Of a DNA stretch of 64,000 bases, positions 35,395 to 47,314 are shown one piece after another. Every line of letters begins with the position of its first letter. Position 1 is the first letter of the stretch. This stretch comes from Collybiopsis luxurians FD-317 M1. Taxonomy: Eukaryota; Basidiomycota; Agaricomycetes; Agaricales; Omphalotaceae. The DNA lies in contig KN834848.1 of NCBI GenBank assembly GCA_000827265.1, positions 1 to 64,000 on the forward strand. Reading direction: 5' to 3'. Both the position numbers and the translations under genes were made by a program. Below the pieces are notes generated by a model, which had not been told where the DNA came from, made no database searches, and saw nothing but the letters and a program-made list of their open reading frames with translations.

Positions 35395-36063
35395 GTCTAT
35401 TATTCAGCTGCTCCGCAGAGTGCTTTGTATATGCTTCCATTTTACATATATATAGTCTGTAGTTTGTACAAATAATTATCCATCCTTGTATTTGTCCCCT
35501 TATGTCCAGATCCCTCCTCTGCGGAGGTTGTATTGATGGCATTTTGTCTCTTAACATATTAAGAGACTTGATTGCTCTAGCTGCTCTTATTCTCTTGTTT
35601 GATGTTCATTTGTTGTCATCTGCCACCCCCGCACCTGTCATGCCCATTTTGTTCATTGCTGCACTTCTCAGTGCATATTTATTTGCCATTGCATTTATCA
35701 CTGTCAATGCCCATTCCCTCCCCCACCCCCTCCTGCATTTTTATATGCCTATTTGCCGCACTTGTATAGTGCCTGTTGCCATGTCTGTTGTATGCCCAAT
35801 TGTTTGCACCATTGCTGATTCAAGTAGGAGCTCTGATGCTGCCTGAGTGGGGCCAAAGCCACTTCTGATTGTCAAGACCTCACTGGATTGATGCCAAATT
35901 CAACTGTCTGATGTCGCTGAAGCCACTGATGTGTTGTTGTTTGTGGAATTATGAAGAACTTGGCCTCGGATTCATATGTAGGGATTTGCTTCATGACTGA
36001 ATAAGTGTGAGTGTTAGAAAACATTGGTTTGTAGTTCAGCTGCTCCACAGAGTGTTTCATATA

Positions 36064-36417
36064 CAGTGATCTTGGAGTCCTTGAGACACCTGTGTATTCT
36101 TCCAACCTGAGGCTTCAAGCATCAAGTAAATATCTCAGAATTCATCTTATAATATGTCCCATTTTTACAGAATTTTGGAGAATTTTAAGTTCATGAATTT
36201 GGGTTGATCCAAGGTGTCTCAATGAATCCAAATTGAAGTTATATTCAAAATGAATTCATAGAAATTCATCAAACCATTGTTTATACAGCACAAAGTATCT
36301 CAAATCATGCCAAATGCCCTTGCAGATAATGCTGAATATTCCAATTGATGACAATTCTAAGTAATAAGCATAATAGGCAAAATTTGATTTTGTGTCTCAA
36401 GGACTCCAAGATCAATG
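36064..36417. mobile_element. Second TA-flanked MITE, in the TRIM right repeat
   Basis: CAGTGATCTTGGAGTCCTTG at the left pairs with the right end caaggactccaagatcaatg. TA duplications lie at 36062-36063 and 36418-36419. Excision restores the repeat copy. It is 354 bp, with no coding capacity and a terminal family different from the MITE at 34154. Confidence 0.85.
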
Positions 36418-36538
36418 TATGCCTCCATTTTACATATAAATAGTCCGTAGTTTATACATAATTATCCTTGTACTTGCTCCCTCATGTCCGGATCCCTCCT
36501 CTGCCAAGGTTATATTGAGTGCGCTTAGTCTCTTAACA

Positions 36539-39053
36539 GGTTGAAAATTAAAATGAAGGTGAAAGTGATAAACAGTGGGATGATATTGTGCAGATATATT
36601 GTATTAGTCTAGTGTGGTTTTACTTTGAATTTTCAAGCCAGGTAGGTCCTAGGCTCAATGTAAACCTTGCAAAGAACTTGATTTGACCCAATCAGACCTG
36701 AAAGGTATAGTTATTGTGGGTAAGATGCACAGTGGTGCCTCTGAGCTGTTAGGTTCAGAATGATGAAAGTAAAAAAAGTAACTATCTATTGTTATTCTTG
36801 GCTTTTGGAGTAGGCCTTTTATACTCTATGGTACATATTCTAGATGTATTTGCAAGGTAAGTAGTAGTTATATAATGTTTTATGTATCACTAATACTACA
36901 GTAATTATCTGGGTAATGTATGAACCAATATTACTAAGCCTCATGCCAGAGTTAGTTTTGGTCAAAGCACTGGATGATAATGATAGTGTGTGAGCAAGGG
37001 ATTATTCTCTTACAGTAAACAGCTTAGTTAGTAAACAACTGAGAACAAAAGGATATCTGTTGTAGACTCGACTCTCAGAGTCATCGAACATAATGAGGTT
37101 ATAGAATAGGTGTAGTCTGTAGAGAGGGGTGTAAAAGGTCAGTGAGCTTATTTTCCTGTAGAGAAGTTCACTTGCATAGTGTCATCAAATCAACAGACTA
37201 CAAGCTTTGCCTGCAATACTAGAGTTCACTTGTCTTCAAGCTTATTTGAAGTTATGAGATGTAATCCTAAGACCACTTAAATGTAGGAAGTTTATGCAGC
37301 ACAATTTGCAGGTCACTTTGGTCCTTTTATCAAACAAAAACCACCAACAATACTTATATGGCACAACCTTAGTCTGTAGGTAACCTTGACTTGCAGGCTT
37401 TTACATATTCTGTCAATGAATTCAGACTTGTAGATGAAGTTAACAAGTCATCAACTGTTCAGCCTATGACTTTGCAGACTAGAGCTTGGGAAGTATATAT
37501 TGGGGAGGTGAGGTCCATCCTATATCCAGTCCCTTTACTCAAGATATGTCAGCAACTTTGCAGTCTAGTTTCTAGGAGTTTCAAATGGATTTTTCTAACT
37601 AACTAATTCCAGTGGCCAATGTGAATGATTGTGGCTATTAACAGCTACAACACTTTGACCCTGTCTTAAATTATCACCATTCTATCAAATTGAGATACAG
37701 TATCCAAAACTGAGATTGTAGAATATTCAGTCATGTTCTCTATCATTCAATGAGCTACTTTTTTGTACTTATCAAAGTATTTCTCAACCATTGACTCAAG
37801 TTGTTACCTGCTTCTGTCTTGTCTTCAGCACCTTCAGCCCTGTCAACTCTTCTGGATTTGCTCATAGACTCAAGTCATTTCTGGTTCTATCAAATGGCTC
37901 TCTGATCCAAGTCATTCTTTTAATTGTCAGCTGATGAGAATATTCCTTTTACCTGGCCAGTTCATCTTTAGTTTCATACCATGCTTCAGCTTCACACATT
38001 ATTGATAGCTGCACAGGGTGTGTCTAGACCTCTGGTTATAGAGTTGAACCTTAAGCCTATATAATTGCAGTCATGTCATTGATAATCTTCAAAAGATTCA
38101 ATTGACTTGAGGTATAGGTGTGGCACAACTTGGTACCCTAAGTCTTTACCATTGCTCAGCTACACTTAGGAAAATCAGCTTATTCAACTGTTACAACTGC
38201 TTCTGAACTGATGAAATTCCAGGTTCAAGCCCTTGGACTGCTATTTTTGGCAGCTGGCTTTGCCGGAATGAACTGAAAAACATAAGTGTCATGCACTATA
38301 AACCAAGAGGTCCAATGCGGAATGTGCAACCTGGGCTAATTTCAGCTTCAAAACTATACAGCATTTGTTGTCATTTTTAGTACTTAAGCAGGTCAAAGCT
38401 GTAAATTGAGGATATTGTTGGCATTTTTCTGTGTGACAGGTTAAAAATCTTGACTCTGTGACCTGTAACTGTTGAATTTAATGAAATGGGATAGTATTCT
38501 AAAGAGGCATGTAATGTGAAGCTCTGTTAATTGCAAAGAAGGCTAAACACATGCCCTCAGTACAGTGAACTGAACTGAATCCTCAGCTGTCATGTATCAA
38601 ATTCAACAGTGTTGAGATTTTGGGGAAGCAACTCACCAGCTGGAGAATTGGCGAGAAACTTCGAGAACACCCAAGTATAATTTTCTTACTAAGATACTTC
38701 CAGATTATTGTAGAACATTTCTAGAGTACCTACAGTACAGTATATAAACTATGTACAAACAGGCAATGGAGTATGCATTTGCTATGCAAACACCCAAAGC
38801 CTCAACAAGCGCAATAAATCGTTTATATTCATTACATACATGTACTCCAAAAAATCTAACAAACAGTGGACCTGAACCAATTGGCTGAACCTGACGATGC
38901 ACTATGCGACGGCCATTGAGTGACCTTCCATTTGATATGGCACGGTCTTTTGGCCATCCCCAGAGGAAATAAAGATAAATAAATAACTTTCTAGAGTCAA
39001 CATAGTCAACAAATATAAAATGTAAGAAATAAGTAATCAATAAAGAAAAGCAA
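36539..39053. other. AT-rich gene-free DNA
   Basis: No recognisable gene, LTR or inverted terminal repeat. The + frame at 37391-37606 has no family features. Confidence 0.5.
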
Positions 39054-40720
39054 TCAATTTTCTCCAAATTCTTCAATATCCTCTTCCTCTTCCATGACTC
39101 CGCCATCTAAAGGAGCTCCAATGTTTCCTAAAAAGCTGTCGGTAGCAAATTGCAGTCCTGAAATTTGCCGCTCTCGAGACACTTGGGCTGCTCTGTTCTC
39201 TTCTTCAAACAAAGTAAAAGCATGCAAGTTGAGTACAAGGCGGCTGATCAAAATATTTGGTAGGCTTTCAGAATATAAGAATGAATAACTTTCTTTAGCA
39301 CATGCATTAGGGCTAGCTTTACAACTTACTTATCAAAAAAGGGAATAATTATGGTAATGTATGAGCTATCCTATACAGTTTGCATCAAGGATTGAGTATG
39401 TAGTAATACATGTTATAGACTCTAGATTTTATGCACTTACAGCACTTTCAGCAAACAGACCATACTAAAGAGGATAAAGCTTGTTAGATGAAATGGCCAC
39501 CAGATTCTCTTTGACTCACCAATGAGGCAGTGGTTGTGAAGACTCCCGTGATTAACATGGTCCTGTAAGAATTGGTCAGTAAGAAGAGGTTCATAAGTCT
39601 TTTATGACTGACAGGAAATAAATTGAACCTAAAGTCAATTTGTCAGGCGTAACTTTGAGTTCTCTAGCATGGCTACCCACCGTCCAAGACAATTACTTGC
39701 GCAACGCTGCTTTCACCAAGTCTCTTCATTGCAATGGCATGATGTACAGTTTTCCTCAGTGTTAATCCAAAAATAAAGGCATCAAATGCTAGAGCATTGA
39801 AACAAGTACAAAGTTCAACTGTAAATTTTGAAAGTAAGAACTTGCGCAGAAATGACTAATCACTCGAATACAACTCGCTTCTAGAAAATTGTGAAGACTG
39901 TTATTAAAATAGAGCACAAACCTTCTTGGCAACTTACTTTTCATACAGATTAATATTATTAATTTCAACTCCACACCTTGAAAAATTTTGCAATGGGGAT
40001 TCCCATGTAGAGACTCCTTGTGTCAATACAGAAAGCTACATTCGCCACGTGAGAAACTCTCTTATGATTAATAAGCCATGTGTGGTGCAAACTTGCCAAT
40101 ATGTCCAAGATCAGTCTAGAAAGAATGAAAAGAACGGTTATCACCAGAATGATTTTGCTCCTGCCATATATTGCATATACTCTGAGAGCAAACAGAGCTG
40201 AGAAACCTTATTTTGATTGAGCTCCAAAAACAGTGGATGGATTCTCACTGGTGGTGGCAATAACAGAAAAAGTTTGTGTCAAGCCGCTTAACCAACCACC
40301 TATCAGGCATCTGATACTGAATGAACAAAAGCAGGTTCTTGTGACAGAGAAGGCTTACGCTTGATTTGTACTCTCTCCCGGTACGGTAGTGTAAACTAGA
40401 CTAGTCAAAAGAAAAAGCAGATAGCAATATTTGTTCAGAATAAATAGAATGGATGTTCCGGTATATTTTTTCAACCATATAACGCGTATTTCCATGGGCA
40501 GAGTTGCAATATGGTCTGCTATCCATAATGCTATATGTTATCACAAAATACATGAACGGCAAGAATCAAGCATCAAGTAGGGGAATCCTCACCGGTTGCA
40601 CCAGCCCCAGCATAGTTTTCTGCTAAGCTAAAGACAGGATATAATCAGTTTTGACAAGGAATTGACTAGCTGTAGACGAGCTCACAACACTTGAAGGAAC
40701 TCCACAGTGATACCATCCAT
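39054..40720 (-). CDS. DUF6533-type 7TM protein (locus 2)
   Basis: Exon 1 starts MDGITVEFLQV (40720), then LAENYAGAGAT, then the DUF6533 exon LWIADHIATLPMEIRVIWLK with TGTSILFILNKYCY. Later exons give ALFALRVYAIYGRSKIILVI, FILSRLILDILASLHH, DAFIFGLTLRKTVHHAI, MKRLGESSVAQVIVLDG, TMLITGVFTTTASL and the tail ISRLVLNLHAFTLFEEENRA ending with an acidic EEEEDIEEFGEN. The exon order equals that of locus 1 and the introns have gt...ag ends. I did not verify every junction, and the stretch near 40230-40310 is less clear. Predicted integral membrane protein, function unknown. Confidence 0.68.
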
Positions 40721-42799
40721 TGATATCTGAATGCCCAAGTTCAAGTTGCAAGAGGAAAGCAATGGTGGTGTTTTCACTGAGAGGTTGACTTAAATAGAAT
40801 CATAGATACAGCAATTCAACTGAGATTTACATCATTTGTGCAGGGCCCAGGTTGATCCAGTTCAACTAAGGCAGCCACGCATGTCTGATATAACGTCTAA
40901 TCTTTCACTATCATTGAGACTGCATATTCTCGATGACTTGTAGGCTAATTAATATTATCAATCAAAATAGCTGTAACATAAGTTGCAGAAAATATTACCT
41001 CTCATGTCTCGAATGACAGAATGACGGCGGTTACATATTCTCATTTATCATTTCGTACGATCCCATTGACTTCAACATATGCAAAGTTCCCAGGGCTTTG
41101 TTGACTGTTTAAACATACAAATTGTCAGCTCTCAAATAAACAATCATGAGGCCGCGGCTCTGTGGGTTTCTGTAGTATGAGTGGTATAAATTTGTCCAGC
41201 TTGCGGCTTTTGGGAAGGAGAAAAAACTCCGCTCGACAGAACGTTGCACCGAACCTTCGGATATCAGCGAGTCATGTGTTTGCTCTTATCAGGTTTTCGT
41301 ACTGAATGATTCACGTTTCAGCACATGATTTTGTTAAGCGGGGATTGTTCCAGTTCTGGTGCGTGACATATGTCCCCACTTACCATTATCTGAGTTGAAA
41401 GATCAGATCATTATTGAAGTATTCAGATGATTTGTGCGACAAGTGACATTGATAACACTGTTGTGTTGGATACAGGTTACAGTTGCACTATTCCTGGCCT
41501 TGGTTGATATCTGCGAATACTGAGATAGTTAAGCATACTGGCATACAACAGAACTCAGAATTTCACCAAAGAGTGATATCTGATCTGCCTAGTATGCAAT
41601 ACCATTTTTACAGTAGAACCGAATACTTTATTGCTGCTCAACTGATGCAACTTCTGTTGTAACCCATCCTCTCATCTTTAAAATCCCCTCGACTGGCCTC
41701 AGGATAAGTCTCAATGAAGCGACCGAAAGGATTGCATTTGGTTCATGTACCTCAATGTTCCCATAGACACATCACAGCACCCGATATCATCAATTGAATA
41801 TCATTGAAGTTGACACTGGACAATACCCCATCGTTCATCTCTCACTACTGCTGATTTGGAATGCCATGTCAGTCATTTCTAGCATCCATCATGTGTTATT
41901 CCCATCCATAATGTAACTTATATTTCCACCTTCATGAAGACCCATCGAGGATGGCGGTGGATTGCGCAAGTGAGGTTTGCCGTAAGGCATATCCATGACC
42001 CAATTCTGAATCACTACTCATCATATGAATCTATCTCCATCCTTCTATTGCAGGTCTACACCTTGCTGATCTGCGCTTTCATCTCCTTGTACCGAAAAGA
42101 GCTTTCCGTAGCTAATACTCATTTCGCCACCACTGCCACCGCCTCTCCTCTTTTTCTTGTACTGTGCATATATATACATTGCATCTGCTGGACACACATA
42201 GTACCCAGAGCCATCACTGGATAGGCTAATATCAGGCATTTCCAAGAGCAAACAGCATTTATTTAAGTACTTTGATAGCCATGCATATTCCCTTATGGGT
42301 GTTTTTGGTAATGTAAATCCTATGATTATAGTATATTATCTACCTCTCAATCATAGTGGTTTCTGTAGTACCGGTCCCTCTGAGAAACAAAAACTCTTCT
42401 CGAGATTGGATAATACTGCGGGAGAGCATGAATCCAGAGCTGCACTAGGCATTGCCGCATTAGTGCCTTCTGTGGACTGTCTCTCTTGCAACCTGCATAG
42501 TAGACATGTTAAGTCAAGTTTTACTTACATATCAAAGAATGGTATAATTATGCCAAAAAATGGCGGTTACTGTATCTGTTGCATGATCCATTGAGCAAGT
42601 GGCAACTTACACCATTTGAATAGTGATCTACATATTATGCTGGTCTTGGACAGACTAACCTAGACAGAATATAGTCTATTAGTTTGGAGGATTGAAATCA
42701 ACTATCTACGCACTCACCTATTGGTACACAGTGCTTAAGAGTCTCGCAGCCTGTTGGGATATATGTTGCGCCAGACTCCAGTCCGGCACTCACTTATTC
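40721..42799. other. Intergenic DNA, mostly AT-rich
   Basis: It contains the upstream region of the - strand 7TM gene and the decayed 3' flank of the next locus. The + frame at 41934-42224 and its minus shadow show no family signature. Confidence 0.45.
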
Positions 42800-44745
42800 C
42801 ATCCGCCAGAGCTGCACAGTTAGTCCGATTATTTCCTATTACTTATCTTATCTAGAGCTTGTAGGAGATGCGAGACCCTTTGTGCGTTTGCCAAAGGTTC
42901 CCTGCCTAGACAAATTGACCTTCTTTTCTCTTCTTTCCGAGCTCGCGCTCAACACAACCAACATGATTCTGTGAAAAACTCATCAAAAACCAGGAAAACT
43001 AACAAAAGGTAGAGAATACCTGTTTGTGAGGTTTGTCAGATGTGAGTTCTCATTTGCAACCCAATTGACACACCATCAAGGAGGGATACTGGCTTCCCCA
43101 GGCCGTTCCATTTCCATTGCATGTTGAAAAATCCTTTTGAGTGTCAACCCAAAAATGAAAGTGTCATGTCTCAAAGCAATGAAGGTGATACAAATTTGCA
43201 CTGAACATCAGAAAATTGAGCAAACATAGCAAGAATCCTGGACAAGACTGACATCTAAATAAAAGATTTTGGGCACTGATTTGGAATCAAAGAATACTAC
43301 TTTGTGTACTTACTTGTCAGAGAGGTCCAAATTTGAATTATACGGAGTGACACAATTAGCAAAAATTTCCAATGGGATACACTTGTAGAGATGCCTGTTC
43401 CGATTGCTGTATCCTATACAAAACTAGTTGAGTAATCTTTATCCGTACCCTTGCCAGTATGTCCATAATGAACCAGGAAGTATGAAAAGAATGGATGTTC
43501 CAAGGATAATTCTGTCTTGGTCGTATATTGCATATAAGTACCCTAAGCGCGAAAAGAGCTAAGGGAAATGAACTCAATTCTATTACATTTACTTATTTTA
43601 CTGCGTTAGCGCTACGTGCACTCACGGTGGTAATCATACAGTAGTTATACTTCAGATTCTCATCCGAGGTTGCGACAAGTCACAACGGCAGCAGATTGTA
43701 TCAAGTTACTTAACCACCAACTTATCTCGCATCTACTTAATACCGAGTTATTAAAAGAATCATTTGTGGTTAAGAAAATTTTTACTCACCCTTTGTTGGT
43801 ATTGGTCCCTCCAGGTATGCTGGATCGTAAAGTTCAAACCACTACGGCGGACCCAAAATTTTGCGTCCGAAATTATTACCGAAATTTTGTATTGAAAATG
43901 AAAATTTTTTTCTTTCAAATATTTTACTAAGAATATAACTCCTTTTATATTAGAATATTGTGATAAATTTCGCCAGGAAAACCTACAGAAATTATTTCGC
44001 AAAATGATCTGACTTTCACGGGGAATATCTTATCAATCCAGCCTGTTATCTTTATTCAATTTCGCTCGTGATTCAAAAAAATTATGCAAACCTAAAGTAT
44101 GCCATATTTAGAAGTAATTGAATTGAGATTGGACATCGTACAGATTGCGAGTCTTTTTTGAATCACAAGCGAAATTCAATAAAGATCAGAGGCGGAACTG
44201 ATAAGATATCCCCAGTGAAATTCAGATTGTTTTGCAAAAAATAATTTTGGTAGGTTTTACTGGTGAAATTTATCACGATTTTTCTTTGAAATTTATCACT
44301 TTTTTAGATCCAATTTTCTAGCATAAAAGGAATTGTATTCCTGATAAATTTTCGAAAGAAACAAAATATTATTTTCAATACAAAATTTTAGTAATAATTT
44401 TGGATGCAAAATTCTGGGTCCACCGCAGTGAACTAATCCATAGATGGACCAAAAGCAGTACTTATCGGTTGAAAATGAATAGAATAGATGCTCCAGTGGA
44501 TCTCTTCGACCACATCAACTGCATTTCCGTGGGTAAAGTCTCAACATAGTCTGCCATCCACACTGCTAGAGATTTTAGTTGATAAGACCGTCTGATAACC
44601 TATTCGGAGGAACGCACCTGTCGCACCGACTATTGCATAATTTTGTGTCGAGCTTGAGGTCGAGAATTGTCAATAAGATTTAACTCGGTCACCAGTTCAA
44701 AAGAACTTACGCTGCCTCTAGCGTGTTCACAAATGCCCTATCCAT
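42800..44745 (-). pseudogene. DUF6533-type 7TM gene, broken (locus 3)
   Basis: It starts MDRAFVNTLEAA (44745), then STQNYAIVGAT and the DUF6533 exon VWMADYVETLPTEMQLMWSK with STGASILFIFNR. Soon after, the frame is shifted and a CACTA-like foldback element (43840-44430) is inserted. Downstream pieces remain: LRSSIPGGTNTNK, then ALFALR followed by a small insertion that shifts the frame into AIYDQDRIILGTSILFILPG. Near 43150 comes TFIFGLTLKRIFQHAMEMER, then IMLVVLSAS near 42960. The C-terminal motif of the sister genes was not found, so the 3' limit is approximate. Confidence 0.75.
43840..44430. mobile_element. CACTA-like foldback MITE (591 bp)
   Basis: The element is an almost complete palindrome with arms of about 250 bp. 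The left end is CACTACGGCGGACCCAAAAT; the right end read inward is CACTGCGGTGGACCCAGAAT. A 3-bp duplication AAC flanks it (43837-43839 and 44431-44433). CACTA-type ends plus a 3-bp duplication fit the EnSpm/CACTA superfamily. No coding sequence is present. The transcript of either strand would form a long hairpin. Confidence 0.82.
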
Positions 44746-45433
44746 TGATATTCAATGTCCAAAGTTACAGCAGGAAAAAATGATGTTCATGCTTGCAGCA
44801 TTATTCACACTTAAATAGTCACTAATATTCAGAAGACTTTTGGACAGCATGAAGCCCAGATCCAGAATAACCAGGTCCAATTGCCGTTGATTTTGTGAGC
44901 CCCAGTTGATACTCTGCAGTTGAGACCAGAAACTCTTCCCATCCAAATCCATCAAGGTATTCGGTTGAGATTTTCACTTGCACATGTGCTCTTGAGGCTT
45001 GCATGCGCATACGCATGCACTCTCACTCGCACCGACGTATAAAGCTGTATTTCCAATTCCACGCATGCATGTTTTCTTGCTTTCGTATTCCAAAACCTGT
45101 CCTTAACAGCACTAATGATCTACTAACGATCCCAGATGAGGCCCCGGCTGAGATACATATGTAAACACACACATGGTGCTCGCTTTCATATCTGGGACCT
45201 GATCGACTGACCACCCCAGACCCTAGACAAGACAGTGACTGAGATATTCGCTTACATTCGTTGATTCAATGACACATGCATATCTATCCTTGATCTTCAA
45301 ATACTATGATCATCACGGCTGCAATTTCGAAACGCTGCTGCGATCTCCGAGCAACCTGTGCAATCCACAACATCGAAAGGCTGAACGTTCAAGCTATTTC
45401 GCGTAAACATAGTACGACAAGGGTGATTACATA
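44746..45433. other. Intergenic region between the 7TM relic and the aldo/keto reductase
   Basis: No gene is recognised. It probably contains the 5' flank of the minus-strand 7TM locus and the 3' end of the reductase. Confidence 0.45.
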
Positions 45434-46856
45434 TCACGGATGCCCTCTGACAGGCCTCGGTTGATATCTGCAGTTCGTGGCGAGTATCAGCATCTGTCAG
45501 ACCATCTCAGAGGCAGAAAATACTCACGGCTCTTCCAGGTACTTGATTTCTTCCTCGTCCAACACCATCCCAGTGATAATGTTTTCCTCCACTCTTTTAA
45601 CGCTAGACATACCTACAATGGGACTGGACACCTTCGAACCTACCCAAGCCAAAGCGACCTGAGTCATAGTCCATCCCCTTTTCTTTGAAAGCTCCTCCAC
45701 TCGTCCAATGATGGTTTTATCAGCTTCGGTCATAGGGGTATCCCAGGGCCCATCTTTGGTAGACGCGCCTCGAGCACTGTCATAGGCGTTATCAACAGGA
45801 CGGCAGAGCCTTCCAGCGGCCACAGGACCCCATGGAATCAACCCGATACCGTGAAAGTTGCAATACGCGTTCATCTCCCGTTCCTATGGAAATCGATAGT
45901 TAGATATCATTACCGCAGTTTAGATGGGGATGGATGGGATAGATCTTCCCCACCCCTCTGACGAACAGACAAACCTCTTCTCGATATAGCAACGAATACT
46001 CATTCTGCATGCTTACGAATTTCGTCCACCCATTCTTCTCCGCCACTTCGTTCATGCGCGCAAACTGCCAGCACCTCATCGAGCTAGCTCCGATATAACG
46101 AACCTTCCCGCTTTGGACCAAGTCGTGCAAAGCTTTCATTGTCTCTTCTACGGGCACTTTGGCGTCAAAGCGGTGAATCTGCAACAGGTCGATGTACGTC
46201 GTTTTGAGCCGCTCCAGCGATGCGTCGACGGCATTGAAGATGGCGGCGCGGGATAGACCTGATTGGTTTACGTACTGAGGTCGATCGCGCAGGTGCGGCT
46301 GCAAGGCGGTACGTGTACCAGGTTCTGCAGCGACTAGGCCGTTACATTTGGTTAGGATGGTAATCTGGTGACGAGGAATCTTGTACTAGTGGTGGGAATG
46401 CGGGAATGTTATGTATGGGATTGTGTGGTGTGGATTCGTAGCGTCATACCTTTTCGATAAATTTAGCTACAATTTTCTCCGATTCTCCGTTGCTGTAGAC
46501 GTTGGCGGTATCGATGGTCTGAATGCCTGTATCTCACCTGTGAGCCTGTCGATACACTTATAGCCAGGGCACTCCGTACCTCGATCCCAAGCGGCCTTCA
46601 GGATCGGAATGGATTGTTCTTCGTCGATAACCCATGGCTAGGAAGATAAGAAATCCTGAAAACTAAAATAAATGCTGATAAATCGACTTACAGCCCATTC
46701 CGGCGACCCAAAACTCATCGCGCCTACCTACAGTATCAATTATGCGGATCAGTCTGTCTAGGTTTCGCTAGAATAATGTCAAATCGTACTTACAATGGGC
46801 ACAGATACTCTGAGTCCAGACGAGCCAAGTTGACGATATTCGACTGGTTTGGCCAT
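45434..46856 (-). CDS. Aldo/keto reductase
   Basis: It starts [20 protein letters not shown] (46856) and continues through small exons [32 protein letters not shown] and [20 protein letters not shown]. Then come [61 protein letters not shown] and the end [15 protein letters not shown], whose last exon (45467-45434) follows a short intron. The catalytic tetrad is complete: Asp and Tyr in TIDTANVY, Lys in ILTKC, His in LLQIH. The Arg/Ser-rich NADPH-binding segment lies near the C-terminus. Length and order match soluble fungal reductases of the voltage-channel-beta/yeast AAD-like group, which reduce aldehydes with NADPH. Substrate unknown. It is divergent from a hydrolase gene 458 bp away. Confidence 0.9.
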
Positions 46857-47314
46857 GGCGGTGGTGGTATCGGTTGAAGGAGCACCTGGACACCCTCCTG
46901 CTAGTCTTGATAAGCCGAGATGAGAAAGCAAGTCCTAGATTGGTACAAAACATTTAAATATCTACGCCCCAATTCATAATTGGCATTCTGAATGACGTTA
47001 GTTTCGGGAGGTCACTGAAAAAAAAAAAAAACTGAAAAGTGAACTCTTCGAGTTCTGCAAATTCGGGGCTGTTCAAGGATCCTCAGGCTATGCTAAAAGC
47101 ACATCGCCTGGCTAGGGGACACGGTAGCATTAAGACAAGAAAGAAACTCTTCCAACGGGGAGAAAGCTGGCGCTTATTTACTGTATCCCGATCCGGCGGC
47201 TTCCCGTGCCAGACCGGCAGGCAGTTTTCTGTTTGCTCCCATCTCGGTCGACTGGTCCCAGTTATTGAATCATGGGACTGGCGGTTATCGTAGCCTCTTC
47301 ACACATTCTCGACG
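46857..47314. promoter_or_regulatory. Shared divergent promoter gap
   Basis: 458 bp separate the start codons of the reductase (-) and the hydrolase (+). An A-tract of 13 lies at about 47019-47031. No binding motif can be assigned; the spacing suggests co-regulation, which is inference. Confidence 0.45.

Larger units (their letters stand above)
34056..36538. mobile_element. TRIM-like miniature LTR element carrying three nested DNA transposons
   Basis: Two direct repeats share tgttagaaaacattggtt at the start, ttcagctgctcc.cagagtg in the middle and gtctcttaaca at the end. Repeat 1 spans 34056-35556 and is split by a hAT element. Repeat 2 spans 36012-36538 and is split by a TA-flanked MITE. Without the insertions each is about 171-179 bp with TG...CA ends. 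Only 455 bp of non-coding DNA separates them, the layout of a terminal-repeat retrotransposon in miniature (TRIM). The outer target duplication is unclear (ggt on both sides at best). Confidence 0.65.
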
